From CAWHHZ01 sp963829355 (GTDB taxonomy: Bacteria > Acidobacteriota > Thermoanaerobaculia > Gp7-AA8 > JAHWKK01), in assembly GCA_963829355.1 (NCBI GenBank), contig CAWHHZ010000022.1, forward strand, positions 62,001 to 126,000: DNA of 64,000 nt, given 5' to 3'. Shown one piece after another: positions 46,114 to 55,830 of the stretch (positions within the stretch are counted from its first letter, which is position 1; each line of letters starts with the position of its first letter). A program made the translations under genes and the position numbers. The notes under the pieces were generated by a model. It saw only the letters and a program-made list of their open reading frames with translations. It was not told where the DNA came from and did no database searches.

Positions 46114-47125
46114 TTCGCAGACCGACCTCATGGAAGATGCCGTATCCAGAAATATAGAAGACCCAGCCTACAAAAAAGTGGATCTGCATTGCCACAGCCG
46201 TTTCTCGGTCTTCAAATACTTCCGGAAAGCAAACACGCGCGATTCGTACAACGAGCCGGAAGATGTCTACCGGCTCGCGAAAGAGCGCGGCATGACGTAC
46301 GTCACCCTCTCAGACCACGACAGCATCGACGGGGCGCTATACCTGCTGAACAAGTATCCAGATCTCGATGACTTCTTCATCTCGGAAGAGGTCGAGACCT
46401 ACTTTCCTGAGACGGGACAGCGAGTTCACATCGGCGTCTACAATCTCGATGAGGACCAGCACCGGGAAGTGCAGAGACTGCGCGGAGACATCCGGGAGCT
46501 CGTACCGTGGATGAGGTCCCAGGACATGCTGTTCGGCGTGAACCACCTCTTCCAGAACTACCGAATGAAATCGGTCACGACCCGCTACCTCGACGAGATG
46601 ATCGAGATGTTCGACATCTACGAGGTCATGAACGGCGCGATGGCGACGCTCCACAACAAGACCGTATCTGAGCTCGTCAAGGAGATGAGGGGACGAGGGC
46701 GAAGACTCGCGATGGTCGGCGGATCCGACGCCCACACGCTCAAACACGTGGGCAAAGTCTTCACGGTCTCGAGGGCGGACTCTCTCGAGGAGTTCCTCCA
46801 GAACGTCCGTGAGGGACGCTGCTTCGCGTGGGGAACTGAAATGAGGTTCCGCGACCTGATCACGGACATCTACACACTGCTGCTGTCGTATTCCGGAGAG
46901 GCGGGACGGGACTTCCGTTCCGAGGAGTACACACACACTGAAAAGACGGTGCAGCTGCTGACGCGTCTTTTTGCGATTCCAACCGCGATCTCAGGTCTCC
47001 CGGCGGCGATTACCTCACTGAACTACCTCAAGCAGATCGTCGTCAGCAAGGGCGTTTCGTACCAGGTCACGAAGCTCCTCGAGCAGATGGAAGTGCAGAT
47101 CAGCGACGACTCAGAAAGCGACTGA
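46097..47125 (+). CDS. PHP-domain phosphoesterase
   Basis: 342 residues. The PHP metal-binding motifs are intact: DLHCHSRFS near residue 29, TLSDHDSIDG near 72, a mid-chain Glu (ISEEVETYF), NHLFQN and GSDAHTLKHVG near 210. Family members are polymerase/histidinol-phosphate-type phosphoesterases; many stand-alone ones are of unknown substrate. The C-terminal 100 residues (LRFRDLITDIYTLLLSYSGE...) are helical and add a possible membrane-associating stretch (TRLFAIPTAISGLPAAIT). The GTG at 46097 fits a leaderless start; ATG 46130 is an alternative. It overlaps the convergent barrel gene by 15 nt. Confidence 0.82.
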   Translation: MNQPSNSQTDLMEDAVSRNIEDPAYKKVDLHCHSRFSVFKYFRKANTRDSYNEPEDVYRLAKERGMTYVTLSDHDSIDGALYLLNKYPDLDDFFISEEVETYFPETGQRVHIGVYNLDEDQHREVQRLRGDIRELVPWMRSQDMLFGVNHLFQNYRMKSVTTRYLDEMIEMFDIYEVMNGAMATLHNKTVSELVKEMRGRGRRLAMVGGSDAHTLKHVGKVFTVSRADSLEEFLQNVREGRCFAWGTEMRFRDLITDIYTLLLSYSGEAGRDFRSEEYTHTEKTVQLLTRLFAIPTAISGLPAAITSLNYLKQIVVSKGVSYQVTKLLEQMEVQISDDSESD

Positions 47126-48850
47126 GAGGCCGCCGACCAACCTGGTCTGGAACGGGTCGTCCGAGTCTGACGTCTGCAACATCGGGTTCTGGTCTCGCGC
47201 GACGTCAAATCCCACCAACAGCTGCACATTCAGCGGAAGCCTCAGATTCTGTCCCATCCTGACCGCGATTCGCTCGGTCTCCGAGAGCGTTCCCTCCATC
47301 AGTGGCTGCTCGATGTAACGGTACGCAATGTCGACCGATGTGCCCCAGGGACGATAGAGAGACTGCAGAGTCCCCGTCAGATACATCTTCTTGTCATCCG
47401 CTTCATCGCGAGGATCTGCCCATCCGGCGCTCGAGGAGAACTGAAGGCCAACCGTGCGGGTGATCGCCCCGCTCCACCTGAGAGTGACGTCCTGGTGGAC
47501 ATCTCCCTCCGAGAGGTACAGACCATCCCAGAACTGATCGAATTTGTCGTCGAACAAAATACGGACGAGAGAATCGACCTCTGCGACGCTGGCCGTCGCA
47601 CTGAATCTCGGCTCGCCACCATCACCGTTCGAGACGATTCCGACCGAATACCGGTAGCGCGGGTAGATCGACTCCGGATCCCCGACGAAAATGAGAGCCG
47701 GGAGTCGCAGGACCTCCTGCTGATCCTGGTAGACCTTGTACAGCCCGGTCACGACCAGAGAGTGCTTTTTGCCAAGTTTCACCTCAGCGCTCGTGCGCGG
47801 CACCCATTCGCTCCCCAGATCACTGTAACGGCTTCCCACGCCATAGCCGACCTCGAAGAATTCACCGATCTGATGCGTCGCTCCGGCCGAAACCTCTGCG
47901 GTTCTCATCACGATCGCACCCGATCCGGTCCGGCTTTCACTGAACTGACCGAGCTTCACCTCGACGTCGATCGAGGATCGTCCGGAGTCGAAGACATTCT
48001 TCTCGCCCATCAACTCGATTTGCTCACTTCCGTCATGCCCCATGAAGAAGTTGTCCTGGTTGACGTAACGGACCTCCACATGACTGTCGGGCCTGTTCCA
48101 CTCGATCCTGTGAGCTTCGAAGGCGACCTCTGTGGGGACGTCGCTCTCCCGTGCACTCTCGATCCAGCGTCCGCGATTGGTCGAGATGCTGTACGACTGA
48201 TCCTCGGAGGAGCGGAGCGTCATCGAGACACCACTCGCTTCCGCCACGGACATTCCATACATGGACTCGTCGAGTGTGCGTAGCTGACCGTCGAGGCTCA
48301 CGGTCCAGTCATCGAAACGGCTCGTCAGCCCAACCGAGGCTCGAGCATATCGAACGCCCGTGTCGGCTGTTTCGAGACCGGTCAATGACGTCATGCGACC
48401 ACTGAAACGGTCCTCCTCTTCGGGAGGAGTCTCCGATTCAATCTCGAGCTCTCGCAACACATCAGAGGGAATGGCCCGCCGAACCGCCCAGATCTCCTCC
48501 TTCTCCTTGTCACTGAGAAGTCCTTCCGGTTTCAACTTCAGGAGGAGGGAGTGAGATGTACGGTTGGGAACGATCGTGGCGATCGCCGGCGCGAATCCCC
48601 TCTTCACCGCGATGATGCGATAGATACCGGCGGGGAGAAAATCGATCGCAAAGTTTCCGCGACCGTCGGTGCGGGTCTCGAGTATGTCGTAGCTGCTGAG
48701 ATTGAGAGCCAGAACCACCGCGTGCGCAACGGGAGCGGTCGCATCGAGAACGCTGCCGGAGATGTTCATCCCGTCCTTCGACTCTTCCGCCGCTACGGTT
48801 CCACCACTCAGAACCGCGAGCACCATGGCGAAGAGGATCTTCGATCTCAT
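47111..48850 (-). CDS. Carboxypeptidase-regulatory-like domain plus outer-membrane beta-barrel protein
   Basis: 579 residues: signal peptide (MRSKILFAMVLAVLSGGTVA), a regulatory beta-sandwich (residues 30-105, GMNISGSVLDATAPVAHAVV then LPAGIYRIIAVKRGFAPA), then about 400 residues of alternating polar/aromatic strands ending in FQTRLVGGLSVAF with a terminal Phe, the outer-membrane signature. This resembles the barrel proteins with an N-terminal sandwich that are abundant in Acidobacteriota, but there is no plug or TonB box. It may be an importer or adhesin. Its last 15 nt overlap the convergent PHP gene. Confidence 0.8.
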   Translation of the reverse strand: MRSKILFAMVLAVLSGGTVAAEESKDGMNISGSVLDATAPVAHAVVLALNLSSYDILETRTDGRGNFAIDFLPAGIYRIIAVKRGFAPAIATIVPNRTSHSLLLKLKPEGLLSDKEKEEIWAVRRAIPSDVLRELEIESETPPEEEDRFSGRMTSLTGLETADTGVRYARASVGLTSRFDDWTVSLDGQLRTLDESMYGMSVAEASGVSMTLRSSEDQSYSISTNRGRWIESARESDVPTEVAFEAHRIEWNRPDSHVEVRYVNQDNFFMGHDGSEQIELMGEKNVFDSGRSSIDVEVKLGQFSESRTGSGAIVMRTAEVSAGATHQIGEFFEVGYGVGSRYSDLGSEWVPRTSAEVKLGKKHSLVVTGLYKVYQDQQEVLRLPALIFVGDPESIYPRYRYSVGIVSNGDGGEPRFSATASVAEVDSLVRILFDDKFDQFWDGLYLSEGDVHQDVTLRWSGAITRTVGLQFSSSAGWADPRDEADDKKMYLTGTLQSLYRPWGTSVDIAYRYIEQPLMEGTLSETERIAVRMGQNLRLPLNVQLLVGFDVARDQNPMLQTSDSDDPFQTRLVGGLSVAF

Positions 48851-49035
48851 TCGAGCTCCGTTCGTTAGTTGGTTCCAGCCACTCGACACATACAACAAAC
48901 CTCGCCAGCCGCACCTTCCGATGCCTGGTCACACACCCGAGATATCCCTTCTGTCCATTACATAAAATAGCGCCATTCCGGCAAAAGTGCCAGTCCCGGT
49001 GACAGAACGTTTACGCGAACCCCCACATAATTCGC

Positions 49036-49218
49036 CGTCATCCTGAGCGCAGCGAAGGATCGGGTACGTCCTGACTCCAACCGAACTTCGGGCCGGTAGG
49101 CTCCACGAGATCCTTCGACCGTCCTACTCCCGCTTCGCGGGATCCGGCGGCTCAGGATGACAGTTCATTTCACTCCATTGGCGAAGCGAAGCAGCGCCAT
49201 TCCCCCGCTCAGGATGAC
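49036..49218. repeat. GTCATCCTGAGC compound repeat, copy 4 (inverted relative to copy 2)
   Basis: 183 bp from GTCATCCTGAGCGCAGCGAA to GCTCAGGATGAC. Read on the minus strand it is nearly identical to 29127-29308, including the inner CTGTCATCCTGAGCCGCCGG joint. It begins 6 bp past the M48 stop at 49225 on that strand. The rest of the 374-bp gap (48851-49035) is AT-richer and probably holds the barrel-gene promoter. Confidence 0.9.
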
Positions 49219-49224
49219 TGGCTC

Positions 49225-50004
49225 TCAGACCCGACCGCGGATCGTCTGGTAGTCCCGGTCGTCCATTCTGAGGTTTGACGGAAGCCTCATCGATGCGATC
49301 TGCTTCCGCACGTCCGTGATCCGCGATTCGGTCAGGGGATGTGTAGAAAAGAACCGGTCTACGGCGTTCGGCGCCCGCTGACGATTTCTCAGAAGTTCCT
49401 CGAACATGAGCGCCATCCCCTCAGGGTTGAAACCAACGCCCGGCAGCCACTGAACAGCAAGCCTGTCCGCCTCACGCTCGGCGTCACGGCTGAAATTGGC
49501 CATGGCTCCTCCCCCGGCTACCTGCGCGAGGATCTGCTGATATGTCTCGGGGTTCTGCCCCAGGATGAGTCCCGCCACCAGGTTCAGACCGTAGGCGCGC
49601 GTCATCTGTTCGGTAGCATGCCGCTCCACACCGTGCGCGATCTCGTGAGCCATCACCCCGGCGAGCTCACTCGCCTGATCGGCGGCCTTGATCAGACCGG
49701 TGGTCACATAGACATGGCCACCTGGAATCGCAAACGCGTTGATCTCAGGGTCCTGAACGACATGGAAGTTCCAGGGCAGCTGCGCCATCGAGGTTCTGTT
49801 GACGATGCTCTGCCCCAGTTTGCTGACATATTGATTGACGGCAGGATCCCGGACGATCGTCATCTGCTTCTCGATGTCGCCAGCGAGCTGATTCCCCAGA
49901 GTCCATTCCTCCTCGAGAGAGATCAGATTGAAATTGCTCCCGCCCGAGGAGCATCCCAGAGTCAGCAACAGGATCGCGACTGGTATTGATGATTTCCGAA
50001 ACAT
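49225..50004 (-). CDS. M48-family periplasmic metalloprotease lipoprotein (LoiP/BepA-like)
   Basis: 259 residues: signal peptide with lipobox-like ILLLTLGC, catalytic HEIAH in GVMAHEIAHGVERH near residue 122 and the third ligand Glu in FSRDAEREADRLAVQWL near 180. Matches LoiP/YcaL-type proteases that act on misfolded envelope proteins. No transmembrane helices, unlike the HtpX-like copy at 23675. Stands alone; repeat copy 4 follows the stop. Confidence 0.92.
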   Translation of the reverse strand: MFRKSSIPVAILLLTLGCSSGGSNFNLISLEEEWTLGNQLAGDIEKQMTIVRDPAVNQYVSKLGQSIVNRTSMAQLPWNFHVVQDPEINAFAIPGGHVYVTTGLIKAADQASELAGVMAHEIAHGVERHATEQMTRAYGLNLVAGLILGQNPETYQQILAQVAGGGAMANFSRDAEREADRLAVQWLPGVGFNPEGMALMFEELLRNRQRAPNAVDRFFSTHPLTESRITDVRKQIASMRLPSNLRMDDRDYQTIRGRV

Positions 50005-50121
50005 TCGTTCCCTCCTCGCAGGCCATTCTCGATGCCAGCCAGGTTATTCGGAGCAACTACTCTGCCAGCCGCCGCTGCTCCAGGCGAGGAACGAATCTCC
50101 AGAGGATTGACCCCACCCGCT

Positions 50122-51561
50122 TCAGGGGCGTGGCTCGACCCGGTGAACTCTGAGAAGGTTGGTCAGGGCCTTTTCATAGATCGGGCTCCCCATCAGGATG
50201 ACGATCCTGTCTCCCTCCTCGGCCAGACCCTGCGCGAGCAGGAATCGATCGACGCTCGCGACGATCTGCTCGTGAAACTCCCCGACGTCCTGAAGCACCA
50301 TCGGTGTCACCCCCCACAGCAGATTCATCTTCCTGGCAACGCCACTGAGCCGCGTCAGCGCCACGATCGGCGCTCTCGGACGGAACTTCGACATCAACCG
50401 CGCGGAGAACCCGCTCGTCGTGAACACGACGATCAGCTTCGCGTCGATCTCCTCCGCCGTGTAATTGGCGGCCCCTGCAAGAGGATCGGTGAAGTCATTG
50501 CCCTCGGTGGTGGGATGGAAGCGCGGGACCCGGCCCGCCCTGAGCGAAAGCTCGCTGTTCTGTTCCGCCGCAAGAACGATCCGCGACATCATTCGGACCG
50601 CTTCGACAGGATGTGCGCCGGAGGCCGTCTCGGCGGAGAGCATCACCGCGTCAGATCCGTCGAAGATGGCGTTGGCAACGTCAGAGGCCTCGGCTCTGGT
50701 CGGCCGCGAATGCGCCGTCATCGATTCGAGCATCTGCGTCGCGGTGATGGCGAATCGCCCCCAGCGCGAGGCCGCCTCGAGAACTCGCTTCTGAATGATC
50801 GGCACTCGCTCCGGCGGAAGCTCGACTCCCAGATCGCCCCGGGCAACCATCACTCCATCGCTGACCTCGAGGATCGACTCGAGATTCTCGATCGCCTGCG
50901 CCTTCTCGAGCTTGGCAATCACGAAGATCTCTCTCTCCCCGTGCTCGGTCAGGATCTGCCGGATCTGCTCGACGTCTTCCCGCCGCCGCACGAACGACGC
51001 CGCCACGTAGTCGACGTGTTGCTCCGCAGCAAATTTCAGATCGAGCCGGTCCTTGTCGGTGATCGAAGGGATGGTCAGCTCCGAATCGGGGAAGTTCATC
51101 CCCTTCTTCGAGGCGAGCGGCCCCCCGTGCAGAACCTCGGTTTCCACGTCCTCTCCGACGACTCGAATGACCCGAAGCTCCACCAGACCGTCATTGATCA
51201 TGATGCGATCACCAGGGGCGACTTCCCGTGGCAGCGGCTCGAACGGTGTGAACACGATCTCCGCCGTTCCAGGGACCTTCCGCGTCGTGATCGTAAATTT
51301 ATCGCCATCGTGAAGCTCGAAGGGCTCGGACACCTCGCCGATACGGATCTTCGGGCCCTGAATATCACCGACGATCGGGATGAACCTGCCACAGTCGCTC
51401 GCGACCTCGCGAATCGTACGGATCAGCACCTCATGCTGTTCGTGCGATCCGTGCGAAAAGTTGAGCCGGAACGCATCCGCACCCGCATCGATCAACTGCC
51501 GGATGACCTCCTTCGAGCTCGAAACGGGTCCGAGAGTCGCGAGAATTTTCGTGTTCCGCAT
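50122..51561 (-). CDS. pyk: Pyruvate kinase
   Basis: 479 residues from ATG 51561. Converts phosphoenolpyruvate and ADP to pyruvate and ATP. Motifs: TKILATLGPVSSS, AFRLNFSHGSH, GDIQGPKIRIG, the catalytic Lys region (AKLEKAQAIENL), MVARGDLGVELP, TATQMLESM and SDAVMLSAETASG, plus the C-terminal effector domain (ILMGSPI). A longer reading from 51630 is unlikely: those 23 residues overlap aroF. The start is 4 nt behind the aroF stop. Confidence 0.97.
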   Translation of the reverse strand: MRNTKILATLGPVSSSKEVIRQLIDAGADAFRLNFSHGSHEQHEVLIRTIREVASDCGRFIPIVGDIQGPKIRIGEVSEPFELHDGDKFTITTRKVPGTAEIVFTPFEPLPREVAPGDRIMINDGLVELRVIRVVGEDVETEVLHGGPLASKKGMNFPDSELTIPSITDKDRLDLKFAAEQHVDYVAASFVRRREDVEQIRQILTEHGEREIFVIAKLEKAQAIENLESILEVSDGVMVARGDLGVELPPERVPIIQKRVLEAASRWGRFAITATQMLESMTAHSRPTRAEASDVANAIFDGSDAVMLSAETASGAHPVEAVRMMSRIVLAAEQNSELSLRAGRVPRFHPTTEGNDFTDPLAGAANYTAEEIDAKLIVVFTTSGFSARLMSKFRPRAPIVALTRLSGVARKMNLLWGVTPMVLQDVGEFHEQIVASVDRFLLAQGLAEEGDRIVILMGSPIYEKALTNLLRVHRVEPRP

Positions 51562-51565
51562 CGAG

Positions 51566-52615
51566 TCAGCGGCTCGCAAGCGCTTTCGCGGCCAGGGGAA
51601 GCTGGAGCGATCGTCCAAGCACCTTCGCAATCGCGTCGGCCTCGCGCACGAGACGGTGCAGATCGGCGGGCAGAATCGATTGTGGACCGTCCGAAAGGGC
51701 CTCTTCTGGCTTGTGGTGAACCTCGATGATCAGGCCGTCAGCCCCGACGGCGACTCCGGCACGTGACATCGGAAGCACCTTGTTCCTCTTACCGGTGCCA
51801 TGGCTCGGATCGACGACGATCGGAAGATGCGAGATCCGCTTGATCGCCGGGACCACGGAAAGATCGAGCGTGTTGCGCGTGTGATCAGCGAACGTGCGCA
51901 CACCACGCTCGCACAGAATCACCTCGTAGTTCCCCTCGGCCATCAGATACTCTGCCGAAAGAAGAAACTCCTCGAGGGTCGCGGCCATCCCGCGTTTGAG
52001 AAGAACCGGCTTTCGAAGCTGGCCGGCAGCCTTGAGCAGCGAGAAGTTCTGCATGTTGCGCGCGCCGATCTGAATGGCATCGGCATACTGCGCAACGAGG
52101 CGCAGGCTGTCGTGATCAATGGCCTCGGTGACGACGGGCAGATCGAATTCCTCCCGGACCGTAGCGAGGATCTCGAGACCTCGCTCTCCGAGACCCTGAA
52201 AGGAGTAGGGCGAGGTGCGAGGCTTGAACGCCCCTCCGCGAAGGATCTGGGCGCCAGAGCTCCTGACGGCCTCCGCCACTGCTCTGGCCTGATCGAGAGA
52301 CTCGACCGCACAAGGCCCGGCCATGATGACCACACCCTCCCCACCAACATCCACTCCTCCGAGACTGACGATCGTATCGTCCGGTTTCGTGTCGCGGCTC
52401 ACAAGCTTGTAAGCGTGCGAAACAGCGATGACCTCCTTGACGCCAGACAGGTTCTCCAGAGCCTGAGCCTGCACCATCCCGTCGTTTCCCGTGACCCCGA
52501 TCGCCACTCTCTGGGCGCCGGGGATCGGGTGAGCCCTCAAACCGAGTCGTTCAATCTGCCGCACGACTCCTTCGATCTGGTCGCGATCGGCATTGACATC
52601 CATGACAACAAGCAT
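51566..52615 (-). CDS. aroF: 3-deoxy-7-phosphoheptulonate synthase (DAHP synthase, class I beta)
   Basis: 349 residues from ATG 52615 (GGAGG 8 nt upstream). First step of the shikimate pathway: PEP plus erythrose-4-phosphate. N-terminal ferredoxin-like regulatory domain (MLVVMDVNADRDQIEGVV, about 70 residues), then the TIM barrel with MAGPCAVES, GGAFKPRTSPYSFQG, IQIGARNMQNFSLLKA, KRGMAATLEEFL and VVDPSHGTGKR. The N-terminal extension is typical of the beta subclass and implies feedback control. Followed 4 nt later by pyk. Confidence 0.96.
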   Translation of the reverse strand: MLVVMDVNADRDQIEGVVRQIERLGLRAHPIPGAQRVAIGVTGNDGMVQAQALENLSGVKEVIAVSHAYKLVSRDTKPDDTIVSLGGVDVGGEGVVIMAGPCAVESLDQARAVAEAVRSSGAQILRGGAFKPRTSPYSFQGLGERGLEILATVREEFDLPVVTEAIDHDSLRLVAQYADAIQIGARNMQNFSLLKAAGQLRKPVLLKRGMAATLEEFLLSAEYLMAEGNYEVILCERGVRTFADHTRNTLDLSVVPAIKRISHLPIVVDPSHGTGKRNKVLPMSRAGVAVGADGLIIEVHHKPEEALSDGPQSILPADLHRLVREADAIAKVLGRSLQLPLAAKALASR

Positions 52616-52739
52616 TTCAAATACCTCCGGTGGGGTTCGTGGGGCTTCGTCAGGAGGCGATTCCACGGAATCCGCCATTTCAGGACACTGTTAACGTCAC
52701 AAACCCGACATTCAATCCTCCATCACGAGGGAGCCATCA

Positions 52740-53453
52740 ATGCGCATTCTTCTCGCAGTCATGACGACGATCTTCCTGGCCCTGCCGGCGTTCGCGGAGT
52801 ACACGATCATCCTGAAAGATGGTACGACCTACCGGGCCCAGGACAAGTGGAAGGTGGTCGAGAACGGACAGGCAGTCGTGACGCTGGTCAGCGGAACCCA
52901 GATCAAGTTCGACGCTCGCCTGATCGACGTCCATCGCACCGAAGAGACGAACCGACTCGGCCTCGGAGATGCCCGACTGATCAAAGTCGAGGATCCGGCT
53001 CCGGCTTCCGAGACGCCGCAACGCTCGCTCGGCTCCATCACCACGCTCAAGAAAGACGACCGCGATCGCAATCCTGCCGCGACCGAGAACCCGCAACGTG
53101 CAGCCACCGCGCCCTCCTCCCCGACCGGCTCTCGTCTCGGCAAAGAAATCCTCGGAAAGTTTGAACGCGCCTACGACAACGTCGGGCTCTTCGGCGCGAC
53201 GGTGGAACCGCTCAACACGAACGAGCTGAAAATCGCGGTTACGACAAACAACGAGGACGAGGTGTTCAAGGCGATCTCGGCCACTGCGTTTCTGGTTGCC
53301 AATCTCCCCGGTATCGAACAGGTGACGCTTCTGATGTCGACACTCAACGGCGGTTCGGCCGGAAAGTTTCAGATGAGTCGGGGCGACGCAAAAGCATTGA
53401 GCGACAAACACATCAACTGGCAGTCCTACTACGTGCAGAAGGTCATCTATTAG
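52740..53453 (+). CDS. Exported protein of unknown function
   Basis: 237 residues: signal peptide (MRILLAVMTTIFLALPAFA, cleaved after AFA), a small beta-rich domain (LKDGTTYRAQDKWKVVENGQ, residues 25-70), a proline-rich linker (residues 85-125), then a 100-residue C-terminal domain (NVGLFGATVEPLNTNELKIA). GGGAG precedes the ATG. The beta-rich start resembles 38617. Function unknown. Divergent from aroF. Confidence 0.75.
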   Translation: MRILLAVMTTIFLALPAFAEYTIILKDGTTYRAQDKWKVVENGQAVVTLVSGTQIKFDARLIDVHRTEETNRLGLGDARLIKVEDPAPASETPQRSLGSITTLKKDDRDRNPAATENPQRAATAPSSPTGSRLGKEILGKFERAYDNVGLFGATVEPLNTNELKIAVTTNNEDEVFKAISATAFLVANLPGIEQVTLLMSTLNGGSAGKFQMSRGDAKALSDKHINWQSYYVQKVIY

Positions 53454-53559
53454 AAGTTGACCGCAAGACAGGAGCCGGTGCGCATCGCGGCCGCAGCAGG
53501 CTCCCGCTGGTCCCCGGTACGCCTCTGCACACGACTGAAATTTCACCACCTGAATTGAG

Positions 53560-53565
53560 TACAAT
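53560..53565 (+). promoter_or_regulatory. -10 box of the GGDEF gene
   Basis: TACAAT ends 14 nt before the ATG at 53580, leaving a very short leader and no visible ribosome-binding site. The -35 position shows only a weak GAAATT. A modest promoter call. Confidence 0.35.
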
Positions 53566-53579
53566 GTCTTTTGCTTCCC

Positions 53580-55827
53580 ATGTCCAGGCTCTCCACCCCC
53601 AGGCTCATCGTTGCGACAGTCATCTCGCTTCTGATTGTCGGACTTTTCGCGTTCAGAGTTCATGAGGCGGAGCGTTCTGCGTCGAGGACCATCGGTATCT
53701 ACCTTGACGATACCGCTCCCCTGGAGTTGACCGAGCTCGTACCCGGGGGTCCTGCGGAGAGAGCGGGACTCGAGGTCGGCGACCGATTCATCGCGGCCGA
53801 GGGCATCGAGATCCGGAAGATCGAGGACTTCGACCGCATCGCGGAGAAGTTCAGTCCCGGAAAGCCGATCTTCTTCGAGATTGTCCGGGACGGGCAGGAG
53901 CAGACAATCCCGCTCACGCCCGGAGTGCCGTTGGAGATCTGGTACTTCCCTCTCGATGGATTCGTTCTGCTCGCCTCGCTTCTGCTGTTCATTCTGGTCT
54001 GGAGCAGGCCTACACTGGAGATTCGCTCGAACCTCCTCTCCGCGATGTTCGTTCTCATCGCGCTGAGCATGGCGATCCCGTTCGAGACGATTCAGACATC
54101 GCTCGAGGGCTTCACCTGGGCCGGATACTTTCTGATCGACGCTCTCGAGATGGCAGTGACCATTCACCTCATCAGCCTCATTCCGCGCCGTCCCAGATGG
54201 CTCCTCGCCTACCCGTCACTCATCCCCCTCAGCTACCTGCTGTTCGGCGTCCTCGGCCTGAGCGCCGCGGCAACCACCATCGCATCCACTTTTTACGGAG
54301 TCGCCGAATTTCCATGGCCGCTGTCTCACGCCATAGAAATTCAATGGCACGCCGGAGCCTTGCCATGGTGCGGCGCGCTGATTCTGATTCTCGGCGCCGG
54401 GATTCGTGCAGCACGAAACCGGATCGAGAGGTTGCAGGCGCAGCTGGTTCTCGTCGGATTGCTGCCGCTGATTGTCCTCATCATGGGTATGTGGATCATG
54501 TCTCTCGCTCAGATACCCATCCCGGAAAAGTTTGATCAGATCTCGGGTCTGTTCATGCTCCCATTTCTGATCTCGATCGGTCTCGCCATGTTCCGGTACG
54601 AGTTGATCGACATGGAGCTCGTCATCGAACGAGGCCTTCTCTACTCGACCATGACGAGCGGACTCTTCCTGATTTTCTACGCGTCGCTCGGGATCGGAGG
54701 CGCAGTTGCCACCGACTTCTTCGGAGACTCGCATCCCGATCTGGATCGCTTCGATCACTGCTCTCCTGCTGGGATTGATGATCCAGCCTCTGAGGCGTTC
54801 GCTCCAGGAAGTGATCGATCGCAAGATCTTTCCGGAACGAAGCCAGCAGCGTCACAGGCTCACGAGACTTGCTGCCGAGCTTCCGGCGTCAGGATCCGTC
54901 TCGGCGATGGCCGTGCGGCTCGTGAAGTCATTGCGACAGATCCTGGATATCTCCGACGTCACCCTGTTTCTCGTGGATCCCGAGACTGGACGCGTCGACT
55001 GGGAAGCTTCGGAGCCTGAACGGTTCCAGGCAGTCGAGCTCGGAGGGAGATTTTCAATCGAGGACGAATCGATATGCCATTTCATGGAGCACGGAATCGT
55101 TCGGGGAAGCTCCGTCCCCCGCGATCTGCCGGGTCTTGCCCCGATCATTTCTGCCACGAACGCCGACCTGCTCCTGCCTCTGGAATCGAACGGGCGTCTC
55201 ATCGGGATTCTCGCGCTCGGGGCGCCTGCAGAGAAAGCGCGCGCCGAAGACGAGCATACCCTCGAACTGTTCTCGAGGAACGTAGCGATGGTTTTCGAGA
55301 ATGTCAGACTTTTCCAGTCGGCAACCTTCGACGGTCTCACCGGTCTGCCGCGGCGGGAGATCGTGCTCGAGCGGCTGCGCGAGGAGATCAAGCGGTCCGA
55401 ACGTCACCGTCGCCCATTGTCGATCGCAATGCTGGACCTCGATCACTTCAAGGGAGTCAACGACCGGCATGGCCACCTGGTCGGGGATTCGATCCTGCGA
55501 GCCGTCGCCGAGACGTTCAGACAAAGACTACGCGGATCCGACCAGATCGGCAGGTTCGGCGGAGAAGAATTCATCGTCATCCTTCCTGAGACTGGCCTCG
55601 AGCAGGCGCTGGAGCTCGCCGAGGACCTGCGGAGATCGGTCGAACAGATCGAGTTCCACACCGAACGCGGTGAACGTGTCCACACGCAGGTGTCCGTCGG
55701 CGTTGCCATGCTCGAGATCGACTCTCACCCATCCGACGCGGAGGAACTGATTGCCGCCGCCGACGGCGCGATGTACCGGGCAAAGCAGAACGGTCGCAAC
55801 CGCACGGAGATGGCTCTGGTGATGTGA
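53580..55827 (+). CDS. Membrane diguanylate cyclase: PDZ, seven-helix sensor, GAF, GGDEF; one frameshift
   Basis: About 749 residues. A TM helix, then a PDZ-like domain (residues 40-115, VPGGPAERAGLEVGDRFIAA) outside the cell, a series of about eight TM helices (120-400), a conserved helical linker (PLRRSLQEVIDRKIFPERSQ), a GAF domain (about 445-580) and a GGDEF domain with RFGGEEFIVILPE and the inhibitory-site RGSD five residues before it. It makes cyclic di-GMP. The frame is broken at about 54728-54733: the first frame ends as TDFFGDS and the second resumes as IPIWIASITALLLGL. A lost base is the likely cause. Start codon ATG 53580. Confidence 0.85.
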
Positions 55828-55830
55828 GGG

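Noticed and set aside
50032..51729. 565-residue open frame opposite pyk
   Set aside because: Antisense to pyruvate kinase and Arg/His-rich without motifs.
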